From assembly GCA_020002185.1 (NCBI GenBank), contig CM034539.1, positions 31,303,897-31,367,896 on the forward strand: a stretch of 64,000 bases of DNA, given 5' to 3'. Below the pieces are notes generated by a model. That model was not told where the DNA came from and made no database searches. It worked only from the letters and a program-made list of their open reading frames with translations. This stretch comes from Paraescarpia echinospica. Taxonomy: Eukaryota; Annelida; Polychaeta; Sabellida; Siboglinidae. Numbering within the stretch: position 1 is the first letter of the stretch; the number at the start of each line of letters is the position of its first letter. Below, piece by piece: positions 31,532-43,417 of this stretch. A program made the translations under genes and the position numbers.

Positions 31532-33490
31532 TTTCCGAAGATGACATGGCGTTCTCGCATCAGATTACACAGCCAAAACAATGTTCACGCGCGGGAACAA
31601 CAACGGCAACGCATCGATCACGAACCCAACACGCGGAGATTCATATATTCTCAAACATATTCCTGCGCACGTGACAATTTATGCAACTATGGCTGAATAA
31701 GATCATTATTAGCGTAATTTCTTCAATTGCAATTCTCGAAGAATTAACAAATGATTTTTTTTCAGTTAAGATATCAATAATTCGACTTCGTTTTGTTCAA
31801 CATGTGTGTATATGGATTAGCCACCGCCATGCGAATGAGTCCTGACCGATGAAATTATCAAAATGAAACGTGGACCAGCTGCTGTTTATGTCACAGATTC
31901 AACAAAGAAAAGAAGGAAAATATATGGAATAAACGGAGAATGAACATAGCGACAGTTCATAACAGACGGATTGATTTAAAAGAAAAAACGCCACCTCTCC
32001 ATGCACGAAGCCGCCGATGCCGATGGCGACTCCGATGACGATGTCATATTGAATGGTTGGCATTGTTTTTGTTGGACTATAAAACTATGGTATTATCATG
32101 TTCCTTTATCACTAGGTACATCTGGCTGTACATTTTGAAGTGAAGTTTTAATGAAACGTTTAGATAACAGAAACTTACTGAAGCCGAGAAACATTCAATA
32201 ATGAAACCATTTCATTTGCACCATAAATCCAGCTGCTATTTCCGAAAGCACTATAAATACATTATACATCACTAAAGTAATTTATGGTATTAAAATAGGA
32301 TAGGTGGTTATGTACTTTCCTATTTATGTAATTTTAGATCGAAAAATGTAGATCTATAAATAGCGTAACATTATAAGTGTCAACAAAATATTAAAATATA
32401 TTGCATCAGTGTAAAAACTGTTTAATTTTGTACGGGGAGTGCAATATTATTTGTTCTGCCCATCATTTAGAGTAACAGATATTGAATTAGTTTCTGTCGA
32501 ACTCCTGTTTCGGTAACAGATAAAATGGCCATTGTACGATGGAAATAAAGTTATAAAATTACAATTTTTTTTAAGTAACGCATATTTTAAAACACCTTTT
32601 TCAGTCACCGTTGGTGTATTTAGCTCAAGAAGATCCCTACAACATTTTGAATGTTGTGGAACACTTTTATTTTATGAATTTTCAAAATTATTGTAAAAGT
32701 AACTTTGTCGACTCCTTTTTATACACTACTCCCAGTATAGTTCACTTAACACAAACTTGTTTCAACAAATTTTAAAGAATATGCTGTAGGACACAATCCA
32801 AACATGATGAGCATAAGAAAGCATAACTTTTATTATGTACTCATACTTTGCAACATAATGACGGGATGATGTGCATTTGGATGCACAAATCGATCGATTA
32901 CACAAATCCATTTGAAACGTAGTGATGAACATATTCCCAGCAGACGCCACACGGAACTAATGTGGCAGAACAAAGTCAGACATTTGCTTCACTACTGTGT
33001 CAGTTAACATATTGTCCTATTAATAGCACTGCTGTGCACTTTGATACACAAAGCTATCAGATGCACACATCCATTTGAAACTTGAAGTGAGGTACAACTT
33101 CCCAGTAGATGTCGCACAGAACAGAATGGGGCAGAACAAAGTCAGGCACCATCTTATGTCAGGTGACCCATTGTCCAATTAATGGCACTGTTAAGTAGAG
33201 CTCTTCAATTTCCTCTTTACATCAGCTCAGCTATTTCCAATGTTCCTGCAAATAAAAAAAGTTTAATTTAGGAAACTGAGCCTAAATGTGAGCTAACTAA
33301 CTCAACACTGTGCAGATTAATTCAGTTTAGATATTGGATTATGGGACTTATCACCAAGTGTACAGGTGGCTAAATGGAAAAGAAATACAAGAGAACCTTG
33401 TTATGTTGATTCAGTCAGACTAAAATCCCAATCCATTACTTTGGCCAAATTTTAATTTGCTTCTACATACTTACCTGTATGCATTGGTCA
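31532..33490. other. Intergenic, no gene recognised
   Basis: AT-rich. Near 32850-32960 and 33040-33150 there is a ~110-bp approximate direct repeat (CACAAATCGATCGATTAC.. / CACAAAGCTATCAGATGC.., both followed by CCATTTGAAACNT). No coding evidence. Confidence 0.4.
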
Positions 33491-33492
33491 TA

Positions 33493-33680
33493 TACAGTGC
33501 ACTCCAGATAACTCAAACTCATATAAGTGAATTGTTGCTAAGTTAAATCAATCTTTTCCTCGGTCCAGGGCAAAGGTCCCAATAAGGGGACCTTCTGATA
33601 ACTTTCTAGTTATCAGAAATTCCACTTATCAGTATTGTCATGGGTCACTGGAAGTTCGACCTTATCCAAAGTGCGATGTA
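33493..33680. mobile_element. Tc1/mariner-type MITE
   Basis: About 188 bp between TA dinucleotides. The left end TACAGTGCACTCCAGATAAC and the complement of the right end TACATCGCACTTTGGATAAG are imperfect inverted repeats. The interior carries GATAACTTTCTAGTTATC, also self-complementary. Confidence 0.65.
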
Positions 33681-35462
33681 TATTTTCCTCTATTCTTGCT
33701 CTAATAATTAATGTTGTATATAATTATACATATGAACCATTCTCGTGAAAAGTGTACAGTAACGGTAAAGTAACATGTCAAAAATAATTGTTTAATTTAT
33801 TTTTAATGTGCTATTCACATGAAGCAGCGCAACTTGATCTTATCTATTATTAGATTAAAAAATATATATTCATGGATAAAAACTTATGTATACTAGAGTG
33901 TAGATCTGCTGGTGTCCAAAATTCGTGCATCGCAAAATTCCGTGGCAACATGGTATTGTGTACTTTTTAACAAACCTAAAACGTTTACATTGAATGATGC
34001 CATGCCAGCCAGGTTTACTAACACTCGTAGATGTCACAGTATGTGAACGTACGAATCTCACATTTTTATGTTTCGGTTCAAATAAGTGGAGAAACGGGGA
34101 CTTTTCAAAAACGGCTGACACACATCGGGTAAAGTCGGGTATCGTGAGCATAGCGGGTAGTATGAGCACCCCTCTGCAGCTTAAACCGAACATGCCAGGT
34201 GCCGCCACCCGTGATTTTCTTGAAGCACGTCGTCTGCAAACTGCCACCACCATTTCTGTCGTTTGCGCTGCCGAATATTTTCCGAGGTGAGGTCGTGTAA
34301 AGAAACTGTGCACTTTTCTTACCATATCCACCAGCACGGCGAATTTATTCTGATTCAAAATGTGTATCATTACGATGCGCAAGTGATGTGTAAATTAAAC
34401 CTTGAGGCTTGTTGCGTATTGTAATGAGCGATAATGCAGCCTCTCGCGGATTATAGTTCGTCAAATTATTACCTTGCGGCGTGCATAGCGCTGTGGCTAA
34501 TATGAGCAGGCTTTCTGAAGGTATTATGAGCACGGTGCTCATATTAGCCGATAGGGTGCTCATATTAGCCTAAATGTTATTGGCTTTGTTTACCTACCGC
34601 CAGTCTGCTTTGCAATCATTTGAGGCTACAATTATGTTCAAAACAATAGTAATTGTTATCCAATGGTAATTCGTAGTATATGCTATATTTAAAGGGGTTC
34701 ATATAGCAGCAGCAAACTTTTTTTAAACAAAGTTTTCCAGTTTTTGAGGTGTTGCTATCTGTTTTATTATAGGCTGTATTTCTAAACTGCCCAGAAGCAA
34801 TTTGTTTCTACTGCTATATATATAAATCCCTTTAAAACTTGCAATAATAAACTCTCACACTTTTTTATCAGATGCTTAATGTGAAGAAGAAGGTTGAACA
34901 CGTGAAATGGACATTATCAGATATGCAGTCGGCCGTACGTGACGTACTAATGTATCAACGATCACAGAAATCAGCTAACCAAGCGCACAATGTACCGCGA
35001 CAAACCCTGAGACGGCATCTAGAGAAGGCACGTGCGGGTGAGGGCGTCCACAAGTGTCTCGGCCGCAAACCGGTACTCTTCATAGACCAAGAAACAGAGC
35101 TGAAAGCCACCATATTTGAAATGGAGGCCAAACTCTTCGGCTTGACGCGAGATGATGTAAGGCACTTTGTATTCAAATTCTGCGAAGCAAAGAACATAAA
35201 AAATAAATTCAACCAAACAACTCAAAGGGCTGGAAAGGACTGGCTGAAAGGCTACTTAAAACGGCATCCAGACATCAGTCCGCGAATCCCCGAGCCAACG
35301 TCGATTCAGAGAGCCATCGGCTTTAACAGAACGAAGGTTGATCGGTACATGCAGCTTCTACAAGCCACCATCTTTGATGGGGATGGGAAGAGGGTCATCC
35401 ACGAAGGCAACATATTCAACGTGGACGAATCTGGTTACACTATTTGCCACAAGTCAGGGAAA

Positions 35463-35497
35463 GTGCTGGAGAAGAAAGGGAAGAAAGGGAAGAAAGG
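35463..35497. repeat. Coding (GGGAAGAAA)n run
   Basis: Three AAAGGGAAG-type units give KKGKKGKKG at residues 201-209 of the transposase, between the first catalytic Asp and the next strand. Confidence 0.75.
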
Positions 35498-36161
35498 GAT
35501 CGGGGCTATCACCAGTGCGGAGAGGGGAAAGAATGTTACAGTTGTCGCTTGTGTTTCGGCGACCGGCGCATACGTCCCACCGATGATGATCTTCCCTAGG
35601 GTTCGCATGAAGCCGGAACTGCTTGACGGGTCGCCTCCTGGCACTGTTGGGTACGCAAACAAAAGTGGTTGGATCAACGTTGAGTTGTTCGAATGCTGGA
35701 TCGACCACTTCATTGAAGTTGTGCAACCAAGCCACCGAGCATCTAAGGTGTTGCTCATCCTAGATGGCCACAGCAGCCACACGAAGAATGTTCGACTCAT
35801 CGACAAGGCCAAGACAAACAACATCATAATCATATCACTGCCGTCCCACTGCACGCACCGGCTTCAGCCACTCGATGTGACCGTGTTCAAAAGTGTTAAT
35901 GTCAATTACAACAGAGGAGTGCAGACATGGCTGCGCCAGCACCCTGGCCGGTCGGTCACAGAGTTTCAAATAGCAGCTCTCTTTGGGTCGGCTTACATCA
36001 AAGCTGCTACGGTGAGTAACGCGATCAGTGGCTTCCGGAAGTGTGGGATAAACCCATTCAACCCGCACATCTTTTCGGATGCTGATTTTGCCGCAGCCGA
36101 TTTGACGGACACGCCAAATCCCGCTGCTGGTCTACCTCTTCCTCAGCCGAACCCCACTCCA

Positions 36162-36490
36162 GTGCGCGACACGTCAGTTGCTCCGAGCTTCACAGCAGTG
36201 CGCGACTCGTCAGTTGCTCCGAGCTTCACAGCAGTGCGCGACTCGTCAGTTGCTCCGAGCTTCACAGCAGTGCACGACTCGTCAGTTGCTCCGAGCTTCA
36301 CAGCAGTGCGCGACTCGTCAGTTGATCCGAGCTTCACAGCAGTGCGCGACTCGTCAGTTGCTCCGAGCTTCACAGCAGTGCGCGACTCGTCAGTTGCTCC
36401 GAGCTTCACAGCAGTGCGCGACGTCAGTCAGCTTCACAGCAGTGCGCGACTCGTCAGTTGCTCCGAGCTTCACAGCAGTGCGCGACCTTT
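36162..36490 (+). repeat. 36-bp coding minisatellite, about nine units
   Basis: The unit GTGCGCGACTCGTCAGTTGC plus TCCGAGCTTCACAGCA has period 36 bp and encodes VRDSSVAPSFTA in the transposase frame. Units start near 36163, 36199, 36235, 36271, 36307, 36343 and 36379; the one at 36415 has lost about 8 bp, breaking the frame, and further units follow. All six frames stay largely open. Confidence 0.93.
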
Positions 36491-36757
36491 CTAGTCTCTG
36501 CCAGGTTATCAGGTAGCCTATGTCTTTTACTATAATTTTTGTCGTTTGGTAAAAATAAAGTTAACATTGTAAGCTTATGGCGGTTATGCCTATTTCGTAA
36601 TAACGCTGAAGACGACGGCGGTGACGTCAACAAATAATAATGACGATAACAATAACAGTTGCCTACTACTATGAAATAAGAAGTAGCCTAAGTACCAGTA
36701 GCGCCTAACATAGATCACACTTTAAAGCCTACTAATTGAATTTGGAACTGTTTGCAG

Positions 36758-37225
36758 CGTTGAGGCGGATGTACACGTTTCCGCTGATAAACGCGAGGAG
36801 AACTGCGATCCAGATGGTGAAGGCCTATTGTTTCAACGATTGATTAATTGTTCACCAGCCGTTCCCAGGCCTAAGATGGCTGAAGGCGCCAGCAAGAGAC
36901 GAAAAGTAGCTCACGCCGAAATTATCACGAGTTCGCCGTACAAGCAGAGTCTGATGGCAACTGGGCCTAGACCTCGGAGCGCTTCCAAAACTGAAAAGAA
37001 GCCACCGAAGACCAAACGTGTTCGTGTGAAGAAAGTAGCTGTTAAGGAACTTCGGCTTAAAACCCCATGTTATAAGTGTGGCGTCGATTTCGGGACGCAT
37101 CAGATCACAAGCGAAATGAAGACTGGATCCAGTGCAAACCATGTGGTGAATGGTTCCACGAATCATGCGGCGAAGAATTTGGAATACTCGACGATGACAC
37201 ATTCACATGCCAGGGTTGTTTTTAA
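36758..37225 (+). pseudogene. Tigger/pogo-like transposase, exon 2 with PHD-like zinc tail
   Basis: Acceptor GGAACTGTTTGCAG. It reads VEADVHVSADKREENC, then KRRKVAHAEIITSSPYKQ, then a basic stretch and CYKCGVDFG. A one-base slip near 37110 moves the rest (DWIQCKPCGEWFHESCGEE ... FTCQGCF, stop 37223-37225) to another frame. The TSSPYK motif and the CxxC...WxxCxxCxxWxHxxC...CxxC tail are usual at the C-terminus of this transposase group. Its first base would complete a Ser codon if exon 1 ends at 36512. Confidence 0.8.
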
Positions 37226-37359
37226 ACATTTTCTAGTTACCATTTATAGGTCTAGGCTACGTTCAATTTCTTACAATACCGTTAATCTTCCACGGATCAT
37301 AGATCTAGGCCCTATAGATACATTATGAATTTTGGTGATACGTTTCAATGTATTAGCCA

Positions 37360-37450
37360 GTAATTTAATTAATAATGCGCCGAGGAATCCGGATTCATTG
37401 ACGATGACACTTTCACGTGCCGTGGTTGTTTTTAGGCATTTTCTAGTTTT
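37360..37450 (+). repeat. Duplicate of the transposase tail end
   Basis: It encodes CAEESGFIDDDTFTCRGCF and a stop, parallel to CGEEFGILDDDTFTCQGCF at 37170-37225, and is followed in both copies by CATTTTCTAGTT. It is a ~200-bp-offset partial tandem duplication inside the transposon. Confidence 0.8.
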
Positions 37451-38548
37451 AAAACGTTCCATTTTATAGTTCTGTTAATCTTCTAGTTAAGCTATATAAT
37501 GGATAAGTTTCCGTGTATTATCAAATAATAATAAATGATCATAATAACAGCCATCGTATATCTTATAATTATTAAACATGAGTCATACACACAGTTTAGA
37601 AGCATGCTCATATTGCCCGACGCTTCGGGTAATATGAACACTTTTCAAATTACTTATTTCCATGCTGTATTATTTTATTAAAACATACAGCGAAACCAAT
37701 GCAGTTTCCAGAAAGAGTTTGTAAAGGTCGACACCACGCACCTTAAATGGAGCAATTCGGATATATATTTACCAAAATATTGGCCGAAAACAAAACTATG
37801 CTCGTAATGCCCGACCTTACCCTACCCAAATCCCAGATTTAGGCAAACAAATTACATCCACGACCAGGTTAATCCTCTTACTATGGTTGCGTATACTGAT
37901 ATTTAGTGTGCATTTTCGTTCACTGCATGTAAAATACCGGACAATGCAGTTTTACTAACCGACAGACTCGGTGACAGTCCCAGCGGCAGCTGACACCGAC
38001 TGCAGCCGTCCGCATCGGCGGAGTTTATAATTATATTTAATCGAAACGTTACTCGGTTGACGGCATTGGGAAGCAGGATAAGTAAACATTGCATACGCTT
38101 CCTACACTGATAAAAATAGCTGTCAATATACACATGTCTACAAATTGCTTATATTGCTTACAGTGTCATTGCTTGACTCAACTCACCTCGGAATCAGACA
38201 TGTTAACTGTGTGTGTGACGTCAACGGTCTTTGTGTGGGTCACTGCGCGCGCATGAATATTCAGTATACTCGGGCTGCAGAATTAATCATCCACGTGGCA
38301 ACAAGCTCAAAATGATTCGCGTAAACACAATTGTTTAACGGCTTTTTTGCGCAGATAACACCCAAATTATGCATAAACATGCAAGACATAAGTAGCAGAG
38401 AAAGTACTTATGGTAAATTAATACGTCTTGATACGGTACACCTCAAACGTATATTAGCTTACAAAGAATCCCTTTAAGCGCGACCGCTTTTGAATGTGGC
38501 ATTTCCAGTCAGGTTCTTTCAGCTTGTAGACATAGCACTTTGTCTCTC

Positions 38549-38686
38549 GTTGACAACCCAGATCCGTTCAAGAATAACGATACTACGTTCGACTGCTCAT
38601 ACTCTTTCATCGTGAAGAATAACCTGTGCAATTGTTCTCACTGGGGCCCAGTTCTGAGGAGGAAATACCCATTGACGTGTGGGTAA
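38549..38686 (+). pseudogene. Decayed copy of the CAP-gene terminal cysteine-rich exon (copy B)
   Basis: It reads NPDPFKNNDTTFDCSYSF ... NNLCNCSHWGPVL ... LTCG then TAA/GTAAGT, clearly homologous to the minus-strand exon at 44909-45054. The acceptor and the first cysteine codon are replaced by unrelated sequence, and the fifth cysteine is Tyr. Downstream, 39395-39605 also matches the 3' flank of that gene (44490-44280 complement), so this is an inverted duplication of the gene's 3' end. Confidence 0.8.
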
Positions 38687-39203
38687 GTAATGCAACGTGA
38701 AGAACGTATGCAATTATTCTTCAAGATAGTTCTTTATACTGAATATATATCTGCGTCTCTTTCTGAGAACGTAGGCTTAGCATACATTTTGACCGTCAAT
38801 TGGATAACTCCGTAGTATAAACCAATCCAACGAATCCACGTTGCGAAACTTGGGAACATATTTTTCTGGAGAACGGTCTACACAGTTAGTTTCGTGAGGC
38901 AACCCAAATTTAAAACGATTTTGTTACTTGTCGTAGATTATTTGTTCGGATTATAGGTGCTTTTATAAGAGCACAAAGTTTAAAAAACGTACTGCGTATC
39001 GCATTTGTTCAGATAACAACCCACCCCAACCATACGGGGTGAGGGATATTCCATACACACCCGATTAGCTTCAACTGACGTGACGTTGTTGCCAATACAC
39101 GACCCACCAAACTTCCCGGTTCTGATAATCACCATCGCGTCAGTGCGCTTTGTGTTCTATTCGGTAGGTGACGCCACTGTAGCAATTAATTTCCCCAGTT
39201 AAC

Positions 39204-39317
39204 CCACCTATATACTTAATACTATAAACGTTGGGAGACATCGCGAACCCAGGCAACCATCCACCTATATACTTAATACTATAAACGTTGGGAGACATCG
39301 CGAACCCAGGCAACCAT
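39204..39317. repeat. 57-bp tandem duplication
   Basis: CCACCTATATACTTAATACT ... CAGGCAACCAT occurs twice head to tail, 39204-39260 and 39261-39317, essentially identical. Confidence 0.95.
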
Positions 39318-39394
39318 CCGTTAGTGATCAGTATTTAGACATTATTTGTTTAGTTTGTTTTGTTGGTGTTCATTGCATTGCCCCAAAATCTTCT

Positions 39395-39605
39395 CATTGG
39401 ACGATCGTGACCAGTGACGTCACCGGAATTGTGGGAGGAAGACGATTTCAAACAACAGAAACGGCTGCGAGACAAGGAGAGCGCGTACACGTAGAAAGCA
39501 TAGATACTGCACACAGCTGGCTGGTTTCTGCGGTCTAGTGCACAACATAATTATCAAGTGACGCACTAGTAGGCAATTAAGATTCTCAAGTGAACTATGA
39601 CACAC
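39395..39605 (+). repeat. Inverted copy of 44280-44490
   Basis: Segments GACGATCGTGACCAGTGACG, CAACAGAAACGGCTGCGAGA and GATACTGCACACAGCTGGCT match the complement of 44280-44490. Frames differ and contain stops in this copy, so the ORF seen in the other copy is not supported as coding. Confidence 0.8.
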
Positions 39606-39944
39606 TGAATTCGAACATAATAGTTTTAAAGACTTAATTTGCATACTTACGTAGGTAGTATTAAACATTAAGAAAGGGTACGTTGTTTCTAGGAACGTAA
39701 CATCACCATGCTTCCAAATACGCCATAGCACAATAAATAGTTGTCATCATTTCGCTTTTAGCATGTATCATGACACTACAGCTCTAGCAACTGAGTTTTT
39801 AAAACCGATTATGTCAGATGCATTGATGGTGTGTTGATTTTTACGTCTTTGGCAAGCCAAATAATGCACGGTGAGCAAGGTTCCCAATTGCTGCCCAGTT
39901 TTTAAAATCACCCCGAGTCTTTCCGTAGAAACATTGAAAGCCAA

Positions 39945-40112
39945 GTCCCCCTTCTACCTGTGTTTCCGCCAGGGGGAGTTCCCCTTCTACCTGTGTCTCC
40001 ACCAGGGGGAGTTCCCCTTCTACCTGTGTCTCCGCCAGGGGGAGTTCCCTTCTACCCGTGTCTCCGCCACGGGGAGTTCCCCTTCTACCTGTGTCTCCGC
40101 CAGGGGGAGTAA
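39945..40112. repeat. 33-bp minisatellite, about five copies
   Basis: The unit GGGGGAGTTCCCCTTCTACC plus TGTGTCTCCGCCA repeats with 1-2 changes per copy. The long frames on both strands here are a by-product of the 33-bp period. Confidence 0.92.
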
Positions 40113-40489
40113 GTGGTGGAGTAGTGCCAGGAACGCCCTCTAGCGCCACCACCGGCACACTACGAGACAACATTGTTATTTGAGCTCATGGGCGATATAA
40201 AGCCACTTTTGAATCAAGTTGAAACAGTAAGGCGCTGCACACGTTTCCAAGAATGAAATTGCCTGTACATCGTGTATGCACCAATGTTCCGTGAATTGCC
40301 CGTGCAACTTCACTGGAATGCATTGCTGTCAGGTCATTGGTTGTTTTCGAACCCAACAACCCACAGAACAAGCCACAATCAAACTAAGCAAATCCACAAG
40401 TAATCCATAAAATAACGTCTACATTATATGTACAAGGTTCGCCGATTAGACAGGAAAGTTGCATGTAGCTAACGTTTACAACAACTGCT

Positions 40490-40900
40490 CACGTCTGATT
40501 ATAATCGAGTTTGCGTATATTTATTTTATTTGTTAAAGTTTTCTTCCTCAACGGCTTTTAACATATGGCGCCAAACTTTTAGGGATTAATATACGAACAT
40601 ATGAAATTAACCTAATCCCATTATTTATTGAAGAATACCCCAAATATGCACATGTTTGCACTTTTTATGGGGCAAATCCGTTGTCCCGAAAATAAAACGT
40701 AATGCGCGCGTAAAGCATAATACGTCATTTGACAATGGCAACGACGCGCGCGCGGCAAATACGTCGCGAAAACGGTCCCTGGGTAATGGATTAAGTTACT
40801 TTGGAACATGAAGTAGACAATAGGCATATGACTACCCTATGTCAATAGTATAGCAATACGAAGATTGTTTGACAATGATTATTCTACACTATCACAACTA
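40490..40900 (+). repeat. ~400-bp dispersed repeat, copy 1
   Basis: Landmarks in order: ATAATCGAG, GGCGCCAAACTTTTAGGGAT, TATGGGGCAAATCCGTTGT, AAAACGTAATGCGCGCGTAA, GCGCGCGGCAAATAC and CATGAAGTAGAC. It matches 41990-42375 throughout. Confidence 0.8.
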
Positions 40901-41754
40901 AGGCTTATTGATGGATATGGCCTTCACTTTCTCTCCGACCTTCGTCTATAGTTCGAGAAACAGTGGTTTGAATGGGCATTTTGGCTAGTACAACTAAAAC
41001 AGCACAGTATCAATTTTGATGAATGGGGACTATTCTATTTTAACCGTGACTTTCCCATTTTATCCGGGTGTACGGGAAAAAACGGGATGTTGAACAGGAC
41101 AAAATGGGATGAAAATATAACCATGTGATGACAGATATATACATAGCCAGCCCATTGGTCTTATTTGATCAAGTAATGAATATATAATTATACTCTATCA
41201 ATGGAATCAATACACACGTCGTAAGCATAATATTCTTATGGACCTGGAGTTAGATTTTCATTTGCAATAATTGGTTGCTCATATTAATGAACTTATTAAC
41301 TTGATTTTATTACTAGGCCTATGCAGGAATATAGCTATAGTACAAACTACTTCCCAACTCCGACGTCACAATCACTTAATCACGTATATCCGTTTTGATC
41401 TGGTGTATCCTGGAGATTATCTCGACTGTTGAGGTCGATATCAATTGCACGTAACATCGTTTAGTTGAGCTAGATCGAGCTTTCAATATGTATTCCGTTT
41501 ACACAGTCTGTTTTTCCCGTTTGAATGCCTGAAAGACAATGCCGGTAAAAAACCATTGATCGAGAGGAGCCTCCTCTGTGCGATGCGCCACCTGGCGACT
41601 AAGCGGGTAGGGAATAATCGGCGTGAAATCCTATGCCGATCAACCATGTAGAAGTAAGTGGAAGTATAAAAGAAGCAAACTTAATTGTTGTATTATTGTA
41701 TTGTATGACTCGTTTAAATATAAGTTAAATATTGAATTGCTTCGAACGCATCCA

Positions 41755-41975
41755 CTTATAATCGAACTTGCCTATTATGCGGCTAGGTTAACCTTTTCCA
41801 CTTAGACGGTTTGAAACTCGAGCGCCAAACTTTCAGGGATTAATGTACGACCCCTAGAATAGGATGTAAGACGTAAACAGTTTCAAAGAACACCACATAT
41901 GACAAGAATCTCACCTCTTATGGGGGTAAATCAGTTGTTCGGAACGTAAAACGTAATGTGCGCGTAATACGTAAA
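41755..41975 (+). repeat. ~400-bp dispersed repeat, truncated copy 2
   Basis: It starts ATAATCGAACTTGCC, with GAGCGCCAAACTTTCAGGGA and AAAACGTAATGTGCGCGTAA, and stops just before copy 3. Confidence 0.75.
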
Positions 41976-41989
41976 ACGTAACTTCATCT

Positions 41990-42375
41990 TCTTATAATCG
42001 AGCTATTTACTACTTAAGGTTTTTCCTATTAGGCGGCTTGAACATTGAGCGTTAAACTTTCAGGATTAATGTATGATCTCTAGAATAGGTCGTAAGATAT
42101 GTATATTTTAACAAATTTCCCATAAATCTTAAGATTCTCAGATTTGATGGGGCAAATCGGTTGTTCGGAACGTAAAACGTAATGTACGCGTAACACATAA
42201 ATAAACAATCTCACGAACCACGCGCGCGCAGCAAATACTCCAGGGAAACGGCCGTGTGTCATGGACTAGGCTACATGAAGTAGACGCTGACACAACAATG
42301 TTTATGTCTTCCCTCATGCCAATAGCACAGCAACACGAATATTATTTGACAATTCTACACGATCACAAGTAGTGA
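41990..42375 (+). repeat. ~400-bp dispersed repeat, copy 3
   Basis: Same landmarks as copy 1, including ATGGGGCAAATCGGTTGTTC, CGCGCGCAGCAAATACTC and CTACATGAAGTAGACGC. It lies directly after copy 2, in tandem. Confidence 0.8.
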
Positions 42376-42529
42376 CATTCTACCTTCGTAATTGTTTAAC
42401 AAACAACGAGTATCTGCGAGCGCTTGATAATAGCGTCTATGTCATGATGCTGTGTGGTATCTAACATTCGGGAAACAATAGTATTATTAACAAGGCATCC
42501 CGACAGGTGACGGGCGTTTTGCTAGTAAT

Positions 42530-43000
42530 ATTATTTGAACACACAAATGTACAATTCATGCGAACTTCCAGCGATGACATACGGAGCAGAAATATGGACA
42601 ATCACCAACTAAACAAAAAACAAGCTAACAGCCGCGGAAAACAGAGATTGGAAAAAAATATATTAAACATCACATATTGGGAGAGAAAAACAAATATCTG
42701 AGTAAGAGAAACAAAGATAAAGGTCATAGGCGAGATAGAACAAATTAGAAGATAGAAGTGAACCTGGGCAGGGTACGTCAGTAGATTACGATATAACCGA
42801 TGGACATCGCGTATCACTACACGGAGACCTTGCGAAGGGAAACGACCTAGAGGAAGACCAGCGAGACGGTGGAGAGACGAACTAGACGAGTACTGGAAGG
42901 GAACCATCTGGCTGAAGATAGCGCAAGACAGGCAGATCTGGAAACGACATGCTGAGGCCTTCGCCCAACCACGGGACACTACGGCTGCACAATGATGATG
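42530..43000 (+). pseudogene. RTE-like LINE 3' end
   Basis: Conceptual translation shows MTYGAEIWTI, then KRPRGRPARRWRDELDEYWK and RQIWKRHAEAFAQ, the usual C-terminal end of RTE-type reverse transcriptases, with stops and frameshifts upstream. The 3' end is an ATGATGATGAT tail at 42993-43003, typical of RTE elements. Confidence 0.85.
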
Positions 43001-43205
43001 ATTAATTGATAATAGTTTATTATTATTAAGTTTATGATTACATACATTCATTTTGGCAATAACTGTTTAACTTATAGAACAGTTACAATAAGGTTTACTA
43101 TTAGGGCATTTGAACCCGCGCAAACACCAGTAATAATGTCAGTGGTGTGTGTGTGCACTTACCCCACCACTTAGATGAATAGCAAATTCAATTAATATAA
43201 TATCG

Positions 43206-43310
43206 ATGTCACAATATACATGTACCTATGTATGTGTATGTGTGTATATGTATGTATACATGTGTGTATGTGCATGTATATGTGTGTATACATATATGTA
43301 TATAAATAAA
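43206..43310. repeat. TATG/TGTA microsatellite
   Basis: Interrupted TGTATGTGTGTATATG-type array. Confidence 0.85.
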
Positions 43311-43417
43311 CATATGTCAGGGGTAAATTTTACACAAAAGTCAATGCCTTCGTATTTACCCCCTTCAAACATTGTACATTCTAACTTGTATTATAGTTAA
43401 ACTTGTTTGGTTGTCTT

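Larger units (their letters stand above)
34872..36512 (+). pseudogene. Tigger/pogo-like DDE transposase, exon 1
   Basis: The first 540 codons are open. Residues ~14-50 look like a Psq-type helix-turn-helix (SDMQSAVRDVL ... NVPRQTLRRHL). Residues ~87-160 look like a CENP-B-type domain (LFGLTRDDVRHFV, AGKDWLKGYLKRHPDIS, GFNRTKVDRYM). The DDE domain has D185 in FNVDESGYT, D298 in LLILDGHSSHT and D335 in HRLQPLDVTVFK. From residue ~430 the frame enters a 12-residue repeat. A deletion near 36424 shifts the frame, and the alternative frame reads on to a possible donor AG|GTAGCC at 36513. The ATG follows TTTTTTATCAG, so an upstream non-coding exon is possible. Confidence 0.85.
34130..37819 (+). mobile_element. 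Tigger/pogo-like DNA transposon, nearly complete
   Basis: TA target sites at 34130-34131 and 37818-37819 bound ~24-bp terminal inverted repeats: TAAAGTCGGGTATCGTGAGC on the left and, complemented, TAAGGTCGGGCATTACGAGC on the right, both continuing ATAG (18 of 24 matching). Subterminal copies of ATGAGCAC/GCTCATATTAGCC cluster at 34150-34170, 34500-34575 and 37605-37650. Between them lie a two-exon transposase gene and a partial duplication of its tail. It is disabled by frameshifts in the minisatellite and zinc-ribbon regions. Confidence 0.85.

Noticed and set aside
33870..34382. 170-codon minus-strand ORF
   Set aside because: It straddles the transposon boundary at 34130, has no recognisable domain and biased composition, so it is chance.
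39841..40173. 110-codon minus-strand ORF with repeated ETQVEGELPLA words
   Set aside because: Produced by the 33-bp period of the minisatellite; no splice signals or domain.
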